A stretch of DNA of 64,000 bases from contig LGRX02027794.1 in NCBI GenBank assembly GCA_001247695.2, forward strand, positions 124,001 to 188,000, given 5' to 3'. This DNA comes from Cymbomonas tetramitiformis. Taxonomy: Eukaryota > Chlorophyta > Pyramimonadophyceae > Pyramimonadales > Pyramimonadaceae. The notes below the pieces were generated by a model. That model saw only the letters and a program-made list of their open reading frames with translations. It had not been told where the DNA came from and did not search any database. Made by a program: the position numbers and the translations under genes. Of the stretch, positions 54,694 to 63,701 are shown piece by piece (the stretch's first letter is position 1; each line of letters begins with the position of its first letter).

Positions 54694-54989
54694 GAAGTCG
54701 TTAAATCTACAGGGTTTTGAAGCATTTCCTTTTCGATTTCGGTTAGCCATCCAGGGGGTCTATTACCGTTCAGCCTGAAAAAGACTTTACTTTCTTGCCA
54801 GTTTTTTAACATTCCACCACAGGGAGTCAGAAAGGAACCTGTGTGCTTGAGGTTATATTTTTGTATTGCAGAGGTAACATTCCTCGACATGTAGAGTTGT
54901 CTGGGAAGGGTGGTGAATAATGTGGTTTCACCCGCTTCATTTTCAGGGTAATTTTTAGAGTCGATAGCGTATCCAACTTTTGCCATAAT

Positions 54990-56068
54990 TGCCTATTCTC
55001 CCGGGATTAAGGTGGGTTAACCCACCATAAGAGCAATTTTGAATGGCATATAACTCATGCACAAATCGAGTTGAGGCATCGAACCTATGCTTCGGGATAA
55101 CTATTATGAGTTCTTTCGACGGTAGATACCCTAATATAATGCACTCCGACTGATTTATTTCATGAAAATGATATGCCAAGTCGATAGGGTCGACTGGTGG
55201 GTTGAGGCAATTGCTTACGGTGGGTTACCAAAAACCGGACGTATTGGTAGGTTCACCTAGGCTATATACCTCATCTCTGATGGCATGTTAAGATTTTTTA
55301 AGGTCTGATAATGTGTCGAGGCATCACGATTTATCACATGCATGCCCAAAGTCAAGATAGCCAACCCCCCGCGCGCTAATCCATATTTGGGTATACAGCA
55401 AAATATCATGTAAATTTTAGAAGAAATACTCACATTACTCGGGGTAAGCGCATATTATCGGCTATTCCTGCGAGGCCTAGGGCGAACAAGTGGTGCTGCT
55501 GGGTCGGCCGAGTCAGAGCCGTTGCCACTGCGAACAACAAGAGCTAAGGTTGTCTCGGTTGGTGCCTTCTCTTCGTCGCGTTCGTTCTCCGGTGGGTCAC
55601 CGACCAGATATTCCTCCACGAACTTCAAGACCTTGTCGTGCACGTCACCATCGTATTTGAATTTGACAGTGAAGAGCTTGCTCGCTGCCTTCCCTGGGTC
55701 ATAGCCTACTACCTCTGCGTCCGTCGAGAGGGTATTCAAAGGGGTCACTACAGTTATCGGCGAACTCTTGAAGGGCCCAATCCCGACCACAGACAGGCAC
55801 CTGACGGGACGGTAAGCAAACGACCAACATATCTTTTCTGGATTTTCTGGTTTGGGTTGACGGTGGCATGAGTTTTGTGAGTTTCCAAAGCCATGCTTGG
55901 GTTGTTGGTGATTTTGCCAGCTCCGTATGGGCGTCTAGTTGTTATTTTTCACGGGGTTAACCACCTGTTATCGCGCGGGGTACGCGGGAAATGTGGAATG
56001 CTTAGGGTTGGGTAACCCACCGTAAACCCCTCTTACGGTGGGTTAACCCACCCCCGGGAGAATAGGCA
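54990..56068. mobile_element. 1079-bp DNA element with 16-bp TIR
   Basis: TGCCTATTCTCCCGGG at 54990 and its reverse complement ending at 56068, flanked by TAAT (54986-54989 and 56069-56072). Subterminal GGTGGGTTAACCCACC palindromes occur on both sides, with GGTGGGTTA words inside. Excision restores the LINE reading frame. Internal ORFs are short, so the element is non-autonomous. Confidence 0.82.
55455..55790 (-). CDS. 111-aa ORF inside the TIR element
   Basis: Starts MVGIGPFKSSPITVVTPLNTL, has a possible folded part (ASKLFTVKFKYDGDVHDKVLKFVEEYL) and a disordered basic end. It is not a transposase by any motif I can see. It may be part of a captured host gene. Confidence 0.35.
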   Translation of the reverse strand: MVGIGPFKSSPITVVTPLNTLSTDAEVVGYDPGKAASKLFTVKFKYDGDVHDKVLKFVEEYLVGDPPENERDEEKAPTETTLALVVRSGNGSDSADPAAPLVRPRPRRNSR

Positions 56069-56578
56069 TAATGTGACCTGTACGCCTAAACCAGTTAAAG
56101 CGTTTGTCTTTTGTGTGACTGTAGGTTGCATAGTGTGATAAAGGGAAGCCCGAGATGGCATTTTTACCCATTTCGTTGTTCATGTTTTGAATTATTATTT
56201 TAAGCCATAGATTGATGTTTCTACGGTATAGTGAGATGAGGTGGGGATCAGTGATACGGTCCGTGTGGTTGTGTTGCCAATATTCGTGTTCATCTGCAGA
56301 ACACAGGGTGTTCATAGTTTCAGTAATACACGACGCGGTTACAATATCGAAGACACTATCAATACCGTACCCGCCTTGGCAGACTGCTGTCCAGATTATT
56401 TGGTGATTAGTGTCAACTGGGCAGCCCAAATATTTAATTATAAACGAAGCTATCAATTTGTCTAATTCAATTGCGACATTCTTTGAGGAGTTGGCAATTG
56501 CTGAGGTAACTTTAAGGGGGTATGCCATCCTCGGAACTACAACCGCATTTATGTTTCGCCTAGTCATCATTTAAAATC

Positions 56579-56936
56579 GTGTGCTTCTATTATATAAATT
56601 ATATTCAGTTTCACTTTATGTCTCGCGCCCTCGATTATATTTTGCAGTCGATTAAATCGAACGTCGCAGATTATAAATCGAAAACGTCTCTGCGTCCTAG
56701 GTGCATTTTAATCGACGGGGGTGTATCGCGGGTATATATCATTTTATGGGGGGCAGAACAGGGGGGGAGGATTTTTAGTTTAATTCTTATTTTTAATTCA
56801 TTTAATTCATTTTTTATTTAAATTTAACTGCGCTTAATTCTGCGGCTTGCAGCGGAGAGACTATTTTAATTATTATTTTAATATGAACGGCGCAGCCTTA
56901 AATTAGTATATTTATATGTATTTTTCATTTAATAAA
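56579..56936. other. left margin of the second virus-like block
   Basis: No clear gene. An ORF at 56579-56821 (SRALDYILQSIKSNVADYK) is weak. Sequence becomes AT-rich with TTAATTCATTTAATTCATTT runs. The element terminus may lie here, but no matching inverted end is present in the window because its other side is cut by the LTR retrotransposon. Confidence 0.35.
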
Positions 56937-56940
56937 ATAA

Positions 56941-57076
56941 AAAAGGGAGGTGGGAGGTGGGAGGTTGGCTTTTTTAAAAAGTATTTTAGAAATCAAATAA
57001 ATAATATAATATATTTCATTTTCATTATAAAAAAGTTTTGAAAATCTAAGACCTCCCACCGCCCAACCTCCCTTTT
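56941..57076 (-). terminator. inverted-repeat 3'-end cassette, copy A (minus orientation)
   Basis: GGGAGGTGGGAGGTGGGAGG at the left and CCTCCCACCGCCCAACCTCCC at the right, T/A runs at both edges. It is the reverse orientation of the other three copies and lies 40 bases past the stop of the minus-strand recombinase gene. Confidence 0.8.
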
Positions 57077-57114
57077 AAAAAAAAATGATTTTCTACTTTT
57101 TAATTTGATTTTAT

Positions 57115-58551
57115 TCATTTATTTTTATTTAATTGCGCTTGAATTTTTTCTAAGGCGGCTTTTCGCTCGGCCTCGGTGTATTCTTTGCTATTCAAGTATT
57201 GGGTATATGCCGTATTTGGTTCGTGAGCCGCTATTTCCGAAAGCCGAATCATATCGACTTGGAAAATTTTGGAATAAATGTTTTCCGTCATTTTCCTAAA
57301 CGTTTGATTACCGACACCGATAATTGAATTCATTTTTTTGCCCAACGATGTAGATGTGAATGGTCTTGGGGGCTTTGCATTCTTTTCTAGAAGATACTCT
57401 CGTGGATTGTTCAAGTCCTTAATGGATTCTTTAATATACTTTTGAACTAATGGATTCATTGTATAATCGATTTTAAAGCTATTTCCCGTTTTTAAGTCGT
57501 GAATTCGTGTATGTCCGTTATTGAAATTGTAATAATTCCCATTGGGGTCGGTCATTTCGTTGTCACTTTTTACAAGTTTGACGTTGTCATAGTCGATACG
57601 AGGAGTGAAACTAAGAGAGCCTTTATTCAAGTCTTGGTCCGAATACATTCCGATGCTATATAACATCGCGATGAGATGGTCCATCGAACTTGGGTTTTTT
57701 CTACGCAATTCTAATTCATTCTTAAAGACGTTGATAAAATCGTCAACGTAGTCGGTTTTATCACTCAATTTCTTGCCAATCTTTCCCGATTGAATGCTTC
57801 GTTGCAAAACTTTTGCTCGAGTGTCAAAAAACTTGTATCTTTCTATACCGATGATTTTCACCAGACTTGAGTTTTTCGTATTATACAATTTGGGCGTAAG
57901 TTGAACTTGTTTGATTCGAGTGGTTTCATTTGTATACGCGGTGTTCAACATTTCAATGATTTCCTCGTTTGTGTATTTCGTGTACACCTCAGTCCACTTG
58001 CTCGCTTGCAAACTAAACACCTTTACAAAATTGTTGACGACATTCTTCCATTGCTTTTTAGTGGCCTCGGCGATGCCTTCCTCAGCGTCCAAGATTTCAA
58101 ATATCTCATCTCTAGATAAAGTGTCTTTTGTGCTCCGGTCCGTAGTAGTGTTGGTCGTAGCGGAGGTCGATGCAATTGATGTAGGTGCGGCTCGAGCGGA
58201 TGTAGATGCATCGGTTGTGGTTTGAGAGGTGGCTTGAGCTCTAATAGGTCTTGGCTTGGGCACGGCATATTTCAATTTCTTCTCCTCAGCACAACGGCTT
58301 AGAAATTTTCTTTCGGCATCGGTCCAATCGTATTTGCTCAATGTCGCTTCTTGAGGACAATAATCGGGATTGTTTTTGGCTCTCAATATGATTTTTTGTT
58401 TGTTTTGCACCTCACTCGTTCGGTCATAATATTTTCTCATTTGGGCTCTCTTTTTTTCATCGATTTCATATAGCTTCTCCTTGAGGTCTTGCGGGTATGT
58501 CTTTGGGTAGTCATTTTTCAAGCGGAATTCTTTCTCGGACATTTCGGACAT
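57115..58551 (-). CDS. tyrosine recombinase of Polinton-like virus type
   Basis: 478 residues. The C-terminal part has the recombinase signature: NQTFRKMTENIYSK (second Arg box) and SEIAAHEPNTAYTQYLN, with His443 and a candidate nucleophile Tyr452 nine residues later, the spacing seen in this family. A first Arg may be in FTPRIDYDNVKLVKSD. The middle (KVFSLQASKWTEVYTKYTNEEIIEML) looks like the SAM-like core-binding domain. The first 90 residues are charged and coiled; a Ser/Thr/Ala-rich linker follows. Such recombinases replace the rve integrase in many PLVs and virophages. The late-type motif lies upstream and hairpin cassette A downstream. Intact. Confidence 0.72.
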   Translation of the reverse strand: MSEMSEKEFRLKNDYPKTYPQDLKEKLYEIDEKKRAQMRKYYDRTSEVQNKQKIILRAKNNPDYCPQEATLSKYDWTDAERKFLSRCAEEKKLKYAVPKPRPIRAQATSQTTTDASTSARAAPTSIASTSATTNTTTDRSTKDTLSRDEIFEILDAEEGIAEATKKQWKNVVNNFVKVFSLQASKWTEVYTKYTNEEIIEMLNTAYTNETTRIKQVQLTPKLYNTKNSSLVKIIGIERYKFFDTRAKVLQRSIQSGKIGKKLSDKTDYVDDFINVFKNELELRRKNPSSMDHLIAMLYSIGMYSDQDLNKGSLSFTPRIDYDNVKLVKSDNEMTDPNGNYYNFNNGHTRIHDLKTGNSFKIDYTMNPLVQKYIKESIKDLNNPREYLLEKNAKPPRPFTSTSLGKKMNSIIGVGNQTFRKMTENIYSKIFQVDMIRLSEIAAHEPNTAYTQYLNSKEYTEAERKAALEKIQAQLNKNK

Positions 58552-58582
58552 TTTTGTTATCTTATACTATTAATGACTATTG

Positions 58583-58594
58583 TCTTTAAGTGGA
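58583..58594 (-). promoter_or_regulatory. late-type promoter motif TCCACTTAAAGA (minus)
   Basis: The reverse complement of TCTTTAAGTGGA, 31 bases before the recombinase start codon, the same spacing as for the plus-strand copies. Confidence 0.72.
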
Positions 58595-58627
58595 TAAAAC
58601 GCATTAATAATATATTTATTGATAGCA

Positions 58628-59261
58628 ATGAGATTATTGGAATTGTTCAGTGGAACTTGTTCCGTGTCAAAAGCGTTTCGAGACAAACATCCTAATTGCG
58701 AGATTGTTTCATTAGACATATTGCCAAAGTATAATCCGACGATAGGCGGTGATATATTACAATGGGATTATACCGCTTATGCACCTAAACACTTCGATGT
58801 CATTTGGTCTAGTCCACCGTGCACCCAATACTCGAAGGCTCATACATAGAAAGGGTGAGCGTGATTTGGATTTAGCCGATGCCATTGTGAAACGCACATT
58901 GGACATTATCGATTATTTTCAACCCACACATTGGTATCTCGAAAATCCAAGTGACGGGGGATTATTGCAACATAGAGACTTTATGCAACCGATGACGGAG
59001 TACAAACACACCTGTTGCTATTGTAAATATGGATTTGCGTATCGAAAAATGACAAATATATGGACGAACAAAGTGAATCTGAATCTGAAAATGTGTAATA
59101 AACAATCTTCATTTTGTGAAAACAAACGCAAATATGGCAAACATATAGCTACCGCTCAGATGTCACGGAGTTCGTTGGCTCGAGACGTTTCGTACGGCGT
59201 GAAACATAAGGAGAAAGCATATGAGATACCATATAGTCTTCTAATGGAGTTACTCGATTGA
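58628..59261 (+). pseudogene. C5-cytosine DNA methyltransferase-like gene, second copy, one frameshift
   Basis: Paralogue of the gene at 5177: LELFSGTCSVSKAF (motif I), SSPPCTQYSKAH (motif IV, catalytic Cys), WYLENPSDGGLLQHRDF (motif VI region), HTCCYCKYGFAYRKMTNIWTN near the end. One extra base near 58843-58847 (CATACATAG) breaks the frame just after motif IV, a different place from the break in the first copy. Where copy 1 is broken (the T run), this copy is intact, and the reverse. It is divergent from the recombinase and is followed at once by hairpin cassette B, whose first base is the last of the stop codon. Confidence 0.8.
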
Positions 59262-59399
59262 AAAAGGGAGGTTGGGTGGTGGGAGGTGCTACTTTTTGGA
59301 AAAGTTTTTCATATGACAATAGAATGAAATAATATATTTATGCGAATTCTAAAATACTTTCTAGAAAAGCCAACCTCCCACCTCCCACCTCCCTTTTTT
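59261..59399 (+). terminator. inverted-repeat 3'-end cassette, copy B
   Basis: AAAAAGGGAGGTTGGGTGGT starts at the stop codon of the methyltransferase; the right arm is CCAACCTCCCACCTCCCACC then TCCCTTTTTT. The middle (~85 bases) contains CTTTTTGGAAAAG and TCTAAAATACTTTCT, conserved in copies C and D. Confidence 0.85.
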
Positions 59400-59410
59400 A
59401 TGAAAATATT

Positions 59411-59423
59411 TCCCACTTGAAGA
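59411..59423 (+). promoter_or_regulatory. late-type promoter motif, variant TCCCACTTGAAGA
   Basis: A slightly diverged copy of TCCACTTAAAGA, directly after hairpin B and 26 bases before the RING gene ATG. Confidence 0.6.
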
Positions 59424-59448
59424 CTTTGCTAGCAAAATGTAAAGAAGT

Positions 59449-59901
59449 ATGTCTCGACGAAGTAATACTTGGAAACTTTGTAATCAACACCGTTCTTGTA
59501 CCACGTGCACAAATTGTGTTGATACTTGGAAGAGAAAGGCACAAAGGCATAGTGCAAATGCACAAGGATTAAAATATACATTAATGTGCATAATGGATGC
59601 AAGAACCAATCAATATACACCCGATGCCAATACCAATAATCTGCCCTATGTCGCTCCCGTTAATGAGAGAGGTGTGATGAAATGGAGCAAGTGTGGAGTA
59701 TGCTTTGAAAACTTTACCATCGGAGGGAGTCACAATCAAATGATTTTTCGATGTGGACATTTTGTGTGCCTCCAATGTTATAACAATGATACTTTTAGGA
59801 ATACCAAAAAGTGCCCATTTTGTCGAAAACAAATTGATGCCGCATTTCATATATGGGGTGAAGAAGCGACCGCAAATTCAAATAATAACGATAATGAATA
59901 A
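59449..59901 (+). CDS. RING-finger protein (probable E3 ubiquitin ligase)
   Basis: 150 residues. The C-terminal half has a C3HC4 RING: CGVC, then RCGHFVCLQC, then KCPFCRK, with normal spacing. The N-terminal 60 residues have further Cys/His (CNQHRSCTTCTNC). The end is Asn/Asp-rich. Virus-encoded RING proteins usually act with host ubiquitin enzymes. Neighbours are F-box-like genes, so several ubiquitin-pathway proteins cluster here. Intact, with promoter motif upstream. It converges with the capsid fragment, with 4 bases between the two stops. Confidence 0.85.
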   Translation: MSRRSNTWKLCNQHRSCTTCTNCVDTWKRKAQRHSANAQGLKYTLMCIMDARTNQYTPDANTNNLPYVAPVNERGVMKWSKCGVCFENFTIGGSHNQMIFRCGHFVCLQCYNNDTFRNTKKCPFCRKQIDAAFHIWGEEATANSNNNDNE

Positions 59902-59905
59902 TTCA

Positions 59906-60418
59906 TTACAATTCCACCGATATGACCCTCCCTGCCGATACCATTAATTTTGAGGTAAAGAGACAAATCACCATTGTCTCATTAGGGCCTCCTGTGGCAT
60001 CGGCCCCACCATCGAAGGCAGTCCCAGCGGCGCTACCTTCTGCACTCGATGTCACTTGCAGATAACAACTTGAATTTGTTCCAAGCGACGAGTAACCTGA
60101 CAATCGGCGAGGCTCATTGTCTAGGCATAGATTTAATGGCAACACAAATGAGTTGTTAAAATAATCCGTGCGAGATTGCATATGATTGGAACCCATCATT
60201 GAATATTGGTCACCTTGTGAATGTGTTATATTCATATACGCTTGTAAAGGACTATTTGGGAATGCGGGTGTAAGCACATTGTTCACACTCCACGAGTACC
60301 TAAACGTTCGATTTCCACCATATGTCTTTGATGGCAATTCAAAAACTTTTCCTATTCTATTTGTATATTTTGCGATTCCCGTTTTGTTGACGGTCCTATA
60401 GTTTAATGGTCTTACAAC
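59906..60418 (-). pseudogene. major capsid protein-like C-terminal fragment
   Basis: About 170 codons read downward from 60418: GKVFELPSKTYGGNRTFRYSW, LQAYMNITHSQGDQYSMM, FVLPLNLCLDNEPRRLSGYSSLG, and the end VICLFTSKLMVSAGRVISVEL. The LSGYSSLG-type loop and the final short beta strands fit the second jelly roll of PLV/virophage major capsid proteins. The open frame ends abruptly at about 60418, where an unrelated plus-strand coding fragment begins, so the N-terminal two thirds are missing. The family call is from pattern only. Confidence 0.6.
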
Positions 60419-60590
60419 CTATTCTAATGACAAGAACACTACCACGGTCTCAAAGGAGAATTTCACAATCGAATTGAATGAGAAAGGCTACAAGTCAATT
60501 GAGGTGAAAGAGAACAAGACTTGGGTGACTTATAAGATAGGAATAAAATTTAGAGAAAGAGAACTCTCAAGAGAACAAGTGTTTATTTAA
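60419..60590 (+). pseudogene. C-terminal fragment of an unknown viral gene
   Basis: An open frame without start: SNDKNTTTVSKENFTIELNE, then KGYKSIEVKENKTWVTYKIG and a charged end (SREQVFI, stop at 60590). It has protein-like strand alternation and is followed by hairpin cassette C, as real genes here are. The 5' part was lost at the same breakpoint that cut the capsid gene. Confidence 0.55.
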
Positions 60591-60610
60591 CAACTACTTC
60601 ATTAAATAAT

Positions 60611-60750
60611 AAAAAGGGAGGTTGGGTGGTGGGAGGTGTTACTTTTTGGAAAGGTTTTTTGTATGATAATAAAAACAATTCAATATTTATTTTCAATTTC
60701 TAAAATACTTTCTATAAAAGCCAACCTCCCACCTCCCACCTCCCTTTTTT
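60611..60750 (+). terminator. inverted-repeat 3'-end cassette, copy C
   Basis: Same arms and conserved middle as copy B, 20 bases after the stop of the fragment gene. Confidence 0.85.
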
Positions 60751-60763
60751 TAATAAAAAAATT

Positions 60764-60775
60764 TCCACTTAAAGA
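60764..60775 (+). promoter_or_regulatory. late-type promoter motif TCCACTTAAAGA
   Basis: Exact 12-mer, 29 bases before the ATG at 60805 and 13 bases after hairpin C. Confidence 0.75.
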
Positions 60776-60804
60776 ACACTTCATAGTAAAGTAGAAATAC
60801 AACA

Positions 60805-61254
60805 ATGGCTACTTCTACTACTTTCTATCATTTGCCTTTTGACATTCAAGAGAAAATTTACACTATGGTGTATACATTGGAGCACAAAGAGAAGTTCCGA
60901 GAAGTCTTAAAGGAATTTAAGGAAATGTGTGAAGAGTATGAGGAAGATGAGAAATATATTGCTTGTGATGAGTGTTGTGAATTAATCACCGCAAAAGGGA
61001 TTTATTTGAAAAAACCAAAAGAGACTCGTGAATTGGATGCCCAAGAGGATTGTGAGGTGTATTTTAATATAAATGTAATATGTCCGGCGTGTGATGAGGT
61101 GATGTGCGAAGAATGCTACAACAAAAAATGCCTTCACGAGATACCAGTACACAACCTTGAAGAATGTAGCGAAACACCTTACTTAAGTCTAACAAATCCA
61201 TTTATACACAAACATACCCTTATGTTTACAAATAAATATGGTGGGAGATGCTAG
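60805..61254 (+). CDS. F-box-like, Cys-rich protein
   Basis: 149 residues. N-terminus FYHLPFDIQEKIYTMVYTLEHKEKFREVL is related to the gene at 14026. The middle has paired cysteines: IACDECCELI and VICPACDEVMCEECYNKKC, which may bind zinc. The combination of an F-box-like helix and a zinc-binding region suggests a ubiquitin-pathway adaptor, by inference. Intact, with its own promoter motif and hairpin cassette D 35 bases after the stop. Confidence 0.62.
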   Translation: MATSTTFYHLPFDIQEKIYTMVYTLEHKEKFREVLKEFKEMCEEYEEDEKYIACDECCELITAKGIYLKKPKETRELDAQEDCEVYFNINVICPACDEVMCEECYNKKCLHEIPVHNLEECSETPYLSLTNPFIHKHTLMFTNKYGGRC

Positions 61255-61288
61255 TTTTGAAAGGCTTTTCTTGTAGATGTAAGCCAAC

Positions 61289-61430
61289 AAAAAAAGGGGG
61301 GTTGGGTGATGGGAGGTGTTACTTTTTGGAAAAGTTTTTTATATGACGATAAAAACTATTCAATATTTATGTTGGATTTCTAAAATACTTTCTATAAAAG
61401 CCAACCTCCCACCTCCCACCTCCCTTTTTT
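61289..61430 (+). terminator. inverted-repeat 3'-end cassette, copy D
   Basis: AAAAAAAGGGGGGTTGGGTG to CCAACCTCCCACCTCCCACC then TCCCTTTTTT, the same middle as B and C. Confidence 0.85.
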
Positions 61431-61441
61431 AATGAAAATTT

Positions 61442-61453
61442 TCCACTTAAAGA
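61442..61453 (+). promoter_or_regulatory. late-type promoter motif TCCACTTAAAGA
   Basis: Exact 12-mer 11 bases after hairpin D and 30 bases before the ATG at 61483. Confidence 0.75.
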
Positions 61454-61482
61454 GCAAGACTTCATTGAGTAAACAAGTCATT

Positions 61483-61622
61483 ATGACTACTTCCTCTAAT
61501 ACTTATAAATATGATCATCTTGATAATATTAACTTGAAGCATCAAAATCAAATGAAAGAAGTATTACAAGAATTAAAAGGATTAGACATATTTCCATTCA
61601 AGGTGAAAAAGCATTGGAAATT
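61483..61622 (+). pseudogene. F-box-family-like gene, interrupted by LTR retrotransposon
   Basis: MTTSSNTYKYDHLDNINLKH continues QNQMKEVLQELKGLDIFPFK, helical and similar in layout to the start of the two F-box-like genes (start MTT/MAT, then a helix with E-VL-E). After KKHWKF the frame enters the LTR at 61623. The rest of the gene must lie beyond the window, on the far side of the retrotransposon. Confidence 0.6.
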
Positions 61623-61865
61623 TGTCACGGGGAGCCCAATCTTGCCACCCCCACTGTAAGGGGGGGGCACAGTGGGTCTCCTGTCTGTCACCCCTCAGCC
61701 CGATGTGTCACTAGTGTCCGTTGTCACGTGTGTCACGGTGTGCTATAAAACACCTGACTAAGTATTTTATATCATCTTAGTATCCGTGAACACCCGCCCC
61801 TGCGAGACTGTTCTGCACACACGCGTTCGAGTATATATTCAGCCTATATATCTCACTTCTTGTCA
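61623..61865 (+). repeat. 5' LTR
   Basis: Begins TG, ends CA. Contains TATAAAACA near 61744 as a likely TATA box and several TGTCAC words. Confidence 0.75.
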
Positions 61866-62125
61866 GGTTATCGGATCCCACCACTTGTGGGTGTTCGTTT
61901 GTTACTTTGGATCCCTGGGGAGCACGCCGATTCTCCTTGTAAACCGCCGCACGCCGCCGGCAGCTGACGCACACCGCCGTCCGCAACCACATTAAGACCT
62001 CGGCCACCGTTGGAGATCGCGGCCGCGTTCAAAATTTTATTACCAAACCGTTGGCAATTTGGGCTGGAGTTGAGCCCCGTTGCCTTTACCCTATTTACAA
62101 GATTACCGATTACGTACTTCCAGCC

Positions 62126-63701
62126 ATGGTGTCTAATCGCCGAAGCCCTAGACCTGTATTGGGGGCCCTTCGCTCCGCGCGTGCCGCCGCGGCTGCATCC
62201 GGCTCCCCTGCGGGTTCTGCACTCCCTGGCTCTGCGGCCCCTTCTCCACTGGGGGGTTCCCGTACGCCAGTGCAAAATCAGATCCGGTGGTGCGCATGTC
62301 AGCACTCATCAGCAAGCCGACTTTTGTCTCGCTGGCTGCCACCTCCGCCGAGTTTCATCGGGACGCCTCGGTCTGGGAGTCCACCCCAGTCCGGGCATCC
62401 CAGCAGTATGAGTATTCCGACAAGCTGGACTACGCCTTCACCTACGGTGAGGAGCTCGTTAAGGTCCTCAAGTCCCATGGCTTCAAGCCGCAGAAGGGGT
62501 ACACGCTGGACGGCCAGGACTCCGAGACTGACTTCGCGGTCCTTCTTGGGAATCTTCGACACGTCCTGTCCCCCATCTCCCACTTCGAGTACGACAAGCT
62601 CTTCGACCTGGAACACGAGTACATCGAGTACCACTGGTCGCTGAACGAGCTGATTTTCATCATCCTCAAGGGCGTCCTCAACGGCACGGCTCTGGCGCTC
62701 TACCAGGAGTCCGCTCGAGTCCACCCCGCGATGGACGTTGCGCCTTGCAGCGCTTACGGTATCACGTCGAGGCCTCCACGGACCCCGACACTTTCCGCTT
62801 CTGGACGAAGCTGCGGGAAACGAAGATTGACGAGACCGCCGACCCCGCCCCGCAGCTTACGGTTCTCCGCGTCCTGGGCGACAAACATCACCGCCTTCAT
62901 CCCGACTACGACGACGCTGGACGTGTGCAAGACGTCCAACACGTTCTCAGTCGGTCAGCGGCGAGCTCTCCGCACGTATCCCCACTTTATCTGGTGGTGC
63001 TACGTGAGCTCGCCGCTGGCCAGAGGTTTACATTCTCCACCCTCGCCCTTCGCATTTCCACGGTCTGGCAGACCGAGGGGCACCTCTCCCGCCTGGCCAC
63101 TCCCGCATCCTCGGGCGCTGGTGGTGGCAGGACACGGGCGGACGGACCTGGTGGTGCTGCATTCAACACCATGCGCACCAAGTCCGTCACCAAACCCGTC
63201 GGAGATTGGAAGCCGGCCCAGAGCCCCCGCAACCCTCACTTGATGTGGGAAGGGGTCGGCTATCCGTGCACCACCTGCTTCCGTCTGTGGGGCGTTACCG
63301 ATGGGCATCTCGACACAGAGGGGATTTGCCCCTACGCATGCGCCGCGTCCTTTGCGCCTTCCAGGGGGCCGCCCAATGCTCCGAAGGCGCCTAAGCGCCC
63401 CACCGTTGCTGCATGGGCTAAGCCCGCCGGTGGTGTGCCTCCTGCCGCGGCCCCTGGTCCTCCGGCGAGCCGTGGTTCACCCTCGTTGCAGTATGCGGCG
63501 GTTGAGGACGATGCCGGCGATGGCGACGATGGCGCGGCTGCATTCCCGTTCCGCCCTTTGCTCGATCGTGACGAGCCGGGGCCCATGCCCAACACCTCCG
63601 TGGACGACGATGACGCCGACTGGCCGGCTCTCCGCACCGTCCCATGGATCCCGCAGTTCCAGGGTACATCGACATCCGGCTCTGCGGCGAAGCAAGATTG
63701 A
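62126..63701 (+). pseudogene. copia-like gag, two or more frameshifts
   Basis: Starts MVSNRRSPRPVLGALRSARA in one frame. It moves near 62285 to a second (SALISKPTFVSLAATSAEFH, YAFTYGEELVKVLKSHGFK, ELIFIILKGVLNGTAL), then near 62735 to a third (DGRCALQRLRYHVEASTDPD, FRFWTKLRETKIDE). The DGRxALxxL block is typical of copia Gag. The C-terminus has CTTCFRLWGVTDGHLDTEGICPYAC, a possible zinc site, then a disordered, acidic end. No protease or RT. The shifts make it non-functional unless they are sequence errors. Confidence 0.65.

Larger units (their letters stand above)
54690..56570 (-). pseudogene. LINE-type reverse transcriptase C-terminal part, split by a TIR element
   Basis: Reading from 56570: RRNINAVVVPRMAYPLKVTSAI, LDKLIASFIIKYLGCP and WTAVCQGGYGIDSVFDI. 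The thumb-like order ending in a GGxGI block is typical downstream of the catalytic domain of non-LTR retrotransposon RTs. The frame is cut at 56068 and resumes in phase at 54989 (MAKVGYAIDSKN) once the insertion and one TAAT are removed. The catalytic FADD part is missing (5' truncation near 56572, as expected of incomplete reverse transcription). The C-terminal region has RLNGNRPPGWLTEIEKEM. Confidence 0.7.
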
